64,000 nucleotides of DNA, from positions 62,001-126,000 of the forward strand of contig NZ_CAJPVI010000015.1 in assembly GCF_905397435.1 (NCBI RefSeq), in the 5' to 3' direction. The DNA comes from Cupriavidus numazuensis (GTDB taxonomy: Bacteria > Pseudomonadota > Gammaproteobacteria > Burkholderiales > Burkholderiaceae). Below are positions 63,339 through 64,000 of the stretch, piece after piece (position 1 is the first letter of the stretch; each line of letters begins with the position of its first letter). The position numbers and the translations under genes were made by a program. A model generated the notes under the pieces. It did no database searches, was not told where the DNA came from, and was given only the letters and a program-made list of their open reading frames with translations.

Positions 63339-64000
63339 TTGTCAGAGCCGGAAACCTTCAGTCCCACGGGCCGCTTGCGCGCGCACCGCGCAAAGCCATG
63401 GCTGTTCGGGCTATGCGCGCTCGCCGCAGCACCGGCCTGGGCGCAAACGCCGGCGCCGCTGGCCGAATGGCAGTTTTCGGCCGGCATACCGCTCGAAAAG
63501 CTGTTCGAGGACACCATTCCGGACTGGGAAGTCAGACTCGGCGGCGCGGCCATGGTGCGCCCGCGCTACGACGGCTCGTCGGACTACATCGTGGTCGGCG
63601 GCCCCAGCATCGATATCCGCTATCGCGACATCGCGTTTGCCTCGATCGGCGAAGGCCTCGGCGTCAATGTGCTGCGCGGCAAGAACTGGCGCGCAGGCAT
63701 TGCGCTTTCCTACAACCTGGGCCGCCGCGCCAAGGAGACCTCGCCGCTGCTGGATGGCATGGAGAACATCAATCCGGCCCCCGAAGCAAAGCTGTTCGCC
63801 GAATATGCGGTGTCGAAGGAATTCCCGCTGGTGATGCGTGTGGACGCGCGCCGCAGCCTGGGCGGCTCCGACGGCTGGATCGGCGACATCGGCGCCTACA
63901 TGCCCTTGCCGGGCAGTTCCGAGAAATTCTTCTGGTTCGCGGGCCCGACCATGACGCTCGCCGACTCGCGGTACATGAATACCTGGTACGGCGTGAGCGC
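63339..64000 (+). CDS. MipA/OmpV family outer-membrane protein (cut by the window end)
   Basis: I found it by translating the frame from a TTG preceded by GGGAG with 6 nt spacing; no ATG fits. A signal peptide ends AWAQ. The mature chain has LGGAAMVRPRYDGSSDYIVV, GGPSIDIRYRDIAFASIGEG, LAEYAVSKEFP-like strands and FAGPTMTLADSRYM. This is the MipA/OmpV family of small beta barrels, with 220 codons visible. It follows paoC by 53 nt and may be co-transcribed. A role in aldehyde or small-molecule passage is only a guess. Confidence 0.82.
   Translation, partial: MSEPETFSPTGRLRAHRAKPWLFGLCALAAAPAWAQTPAPLAEWQFSAGIPLEKLFEDTIPDWEVRLGGAAMVRPRYDGSSDYIVVGGPSIDIRYRDIAFASIGEGLGVNVLRGKNWRAGIALSYNLGRRAKETSPLLDGMENINPAPEAKLFAEYAVSKEFPLVMRVDARRSLGGSDGWIGDIGAYMPLPGSSEKFFWFAGPTMTLADSRYMNTWYGVS

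Overview
The window reads as chromosomal DNA of a high-GC beta-proteobacterium of the Burkholderiaceae. The best guess is Cupriavidus or a close relative. The signs are two OmpC-type beta-proteobacterial porins, two orphan Bug/TctC periplasmic receptors, many LysR, IclR, GntR and AraC regulators each beside a small catabolic cluster, and a Bvg-like phosphorelay. The placement rests on gene content and protein style, not on a marker gene. I found no rRNA, tRNA, CRISPR array, phage or transposase gene.

Left part (1-27 kb). An acyl-CoA carboxylase beta subunit, an acyl-CoA dehydrogenase and a cut-off enoyl-CoA hydratase form a minus-strand catabolic operon, divergent from an IclR regulator with a palindrome between them. 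Next is a tightly overlapping operon of DUF3703 protein, FixH/YtkA-like lipoprotein and di-haem cytochrome c peroxidase, tail-to-tail with an AraC regulator. A phosphorelay follows: two divergent hybrid histidine kinases, a NarL-type response regulator and a free-standing HPt protein. After repeat copy 1 come a porin, a Bug receptor, a GntR regulator, a RidA protein, an alpha/beta hydrolase, a DUF3820 protein, an isocitrate-lyase-family enzyme, an isochorismatase-fold protein and a BON protein. A MoxR ATPase - DUF58 - VWA set with an S1C protease and a second, divergent VWA protein closes this part.

Middle (27-48 kb). There is an orphan 2-oxoglutarate dehydrogenase E1, a Mug DNA glycosylase next to a CoA-transferase-B-like protein that has lost its catalytic Glu, a GlxA/FtrA-type AraC regulator, a SLAC1/TehA-type channel, and a three-part EmrAB-TolC-like pump with a double ABM-domain protein upstream. 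An orphan acetolactate-synthase-like enzyme is tail-to-tail with a LysR gene. A DUF3311 / sodium-solute symporter / porin uptake operon lies beside another LysR. An orphan ParA-like ATPase and a TetR regulator follow.

Right part (48-64 kb). Repeat copy 2 is followed by a strong palindrome and a Bug receptor plus M24 peptidase operon. Then come a small secreted protein, a BPL_N amidotransferase-like protein, and a tyrosine-catabolism cluster: Lrp-type regulator, hpd, aromatic permease, aromatic aminotransferase. An SDR oxidoreductase, a periplasmic aldehyde oxidase (paoABC-like) and the start of a MipA/OmpV outer-membrane protein end the window.

The most unusual DNA is a roughly 730-bp element present twice (about 13.6-14.35 kb and 48.94-49.67 kb). 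It has inverted ends that are identical over 45 bases in copy 1, and end hairpins whose stems differ between arms but keep pairing. I could not assign it to any family I know. Several enzyme homologues in the window also lack the usual active-site residue.
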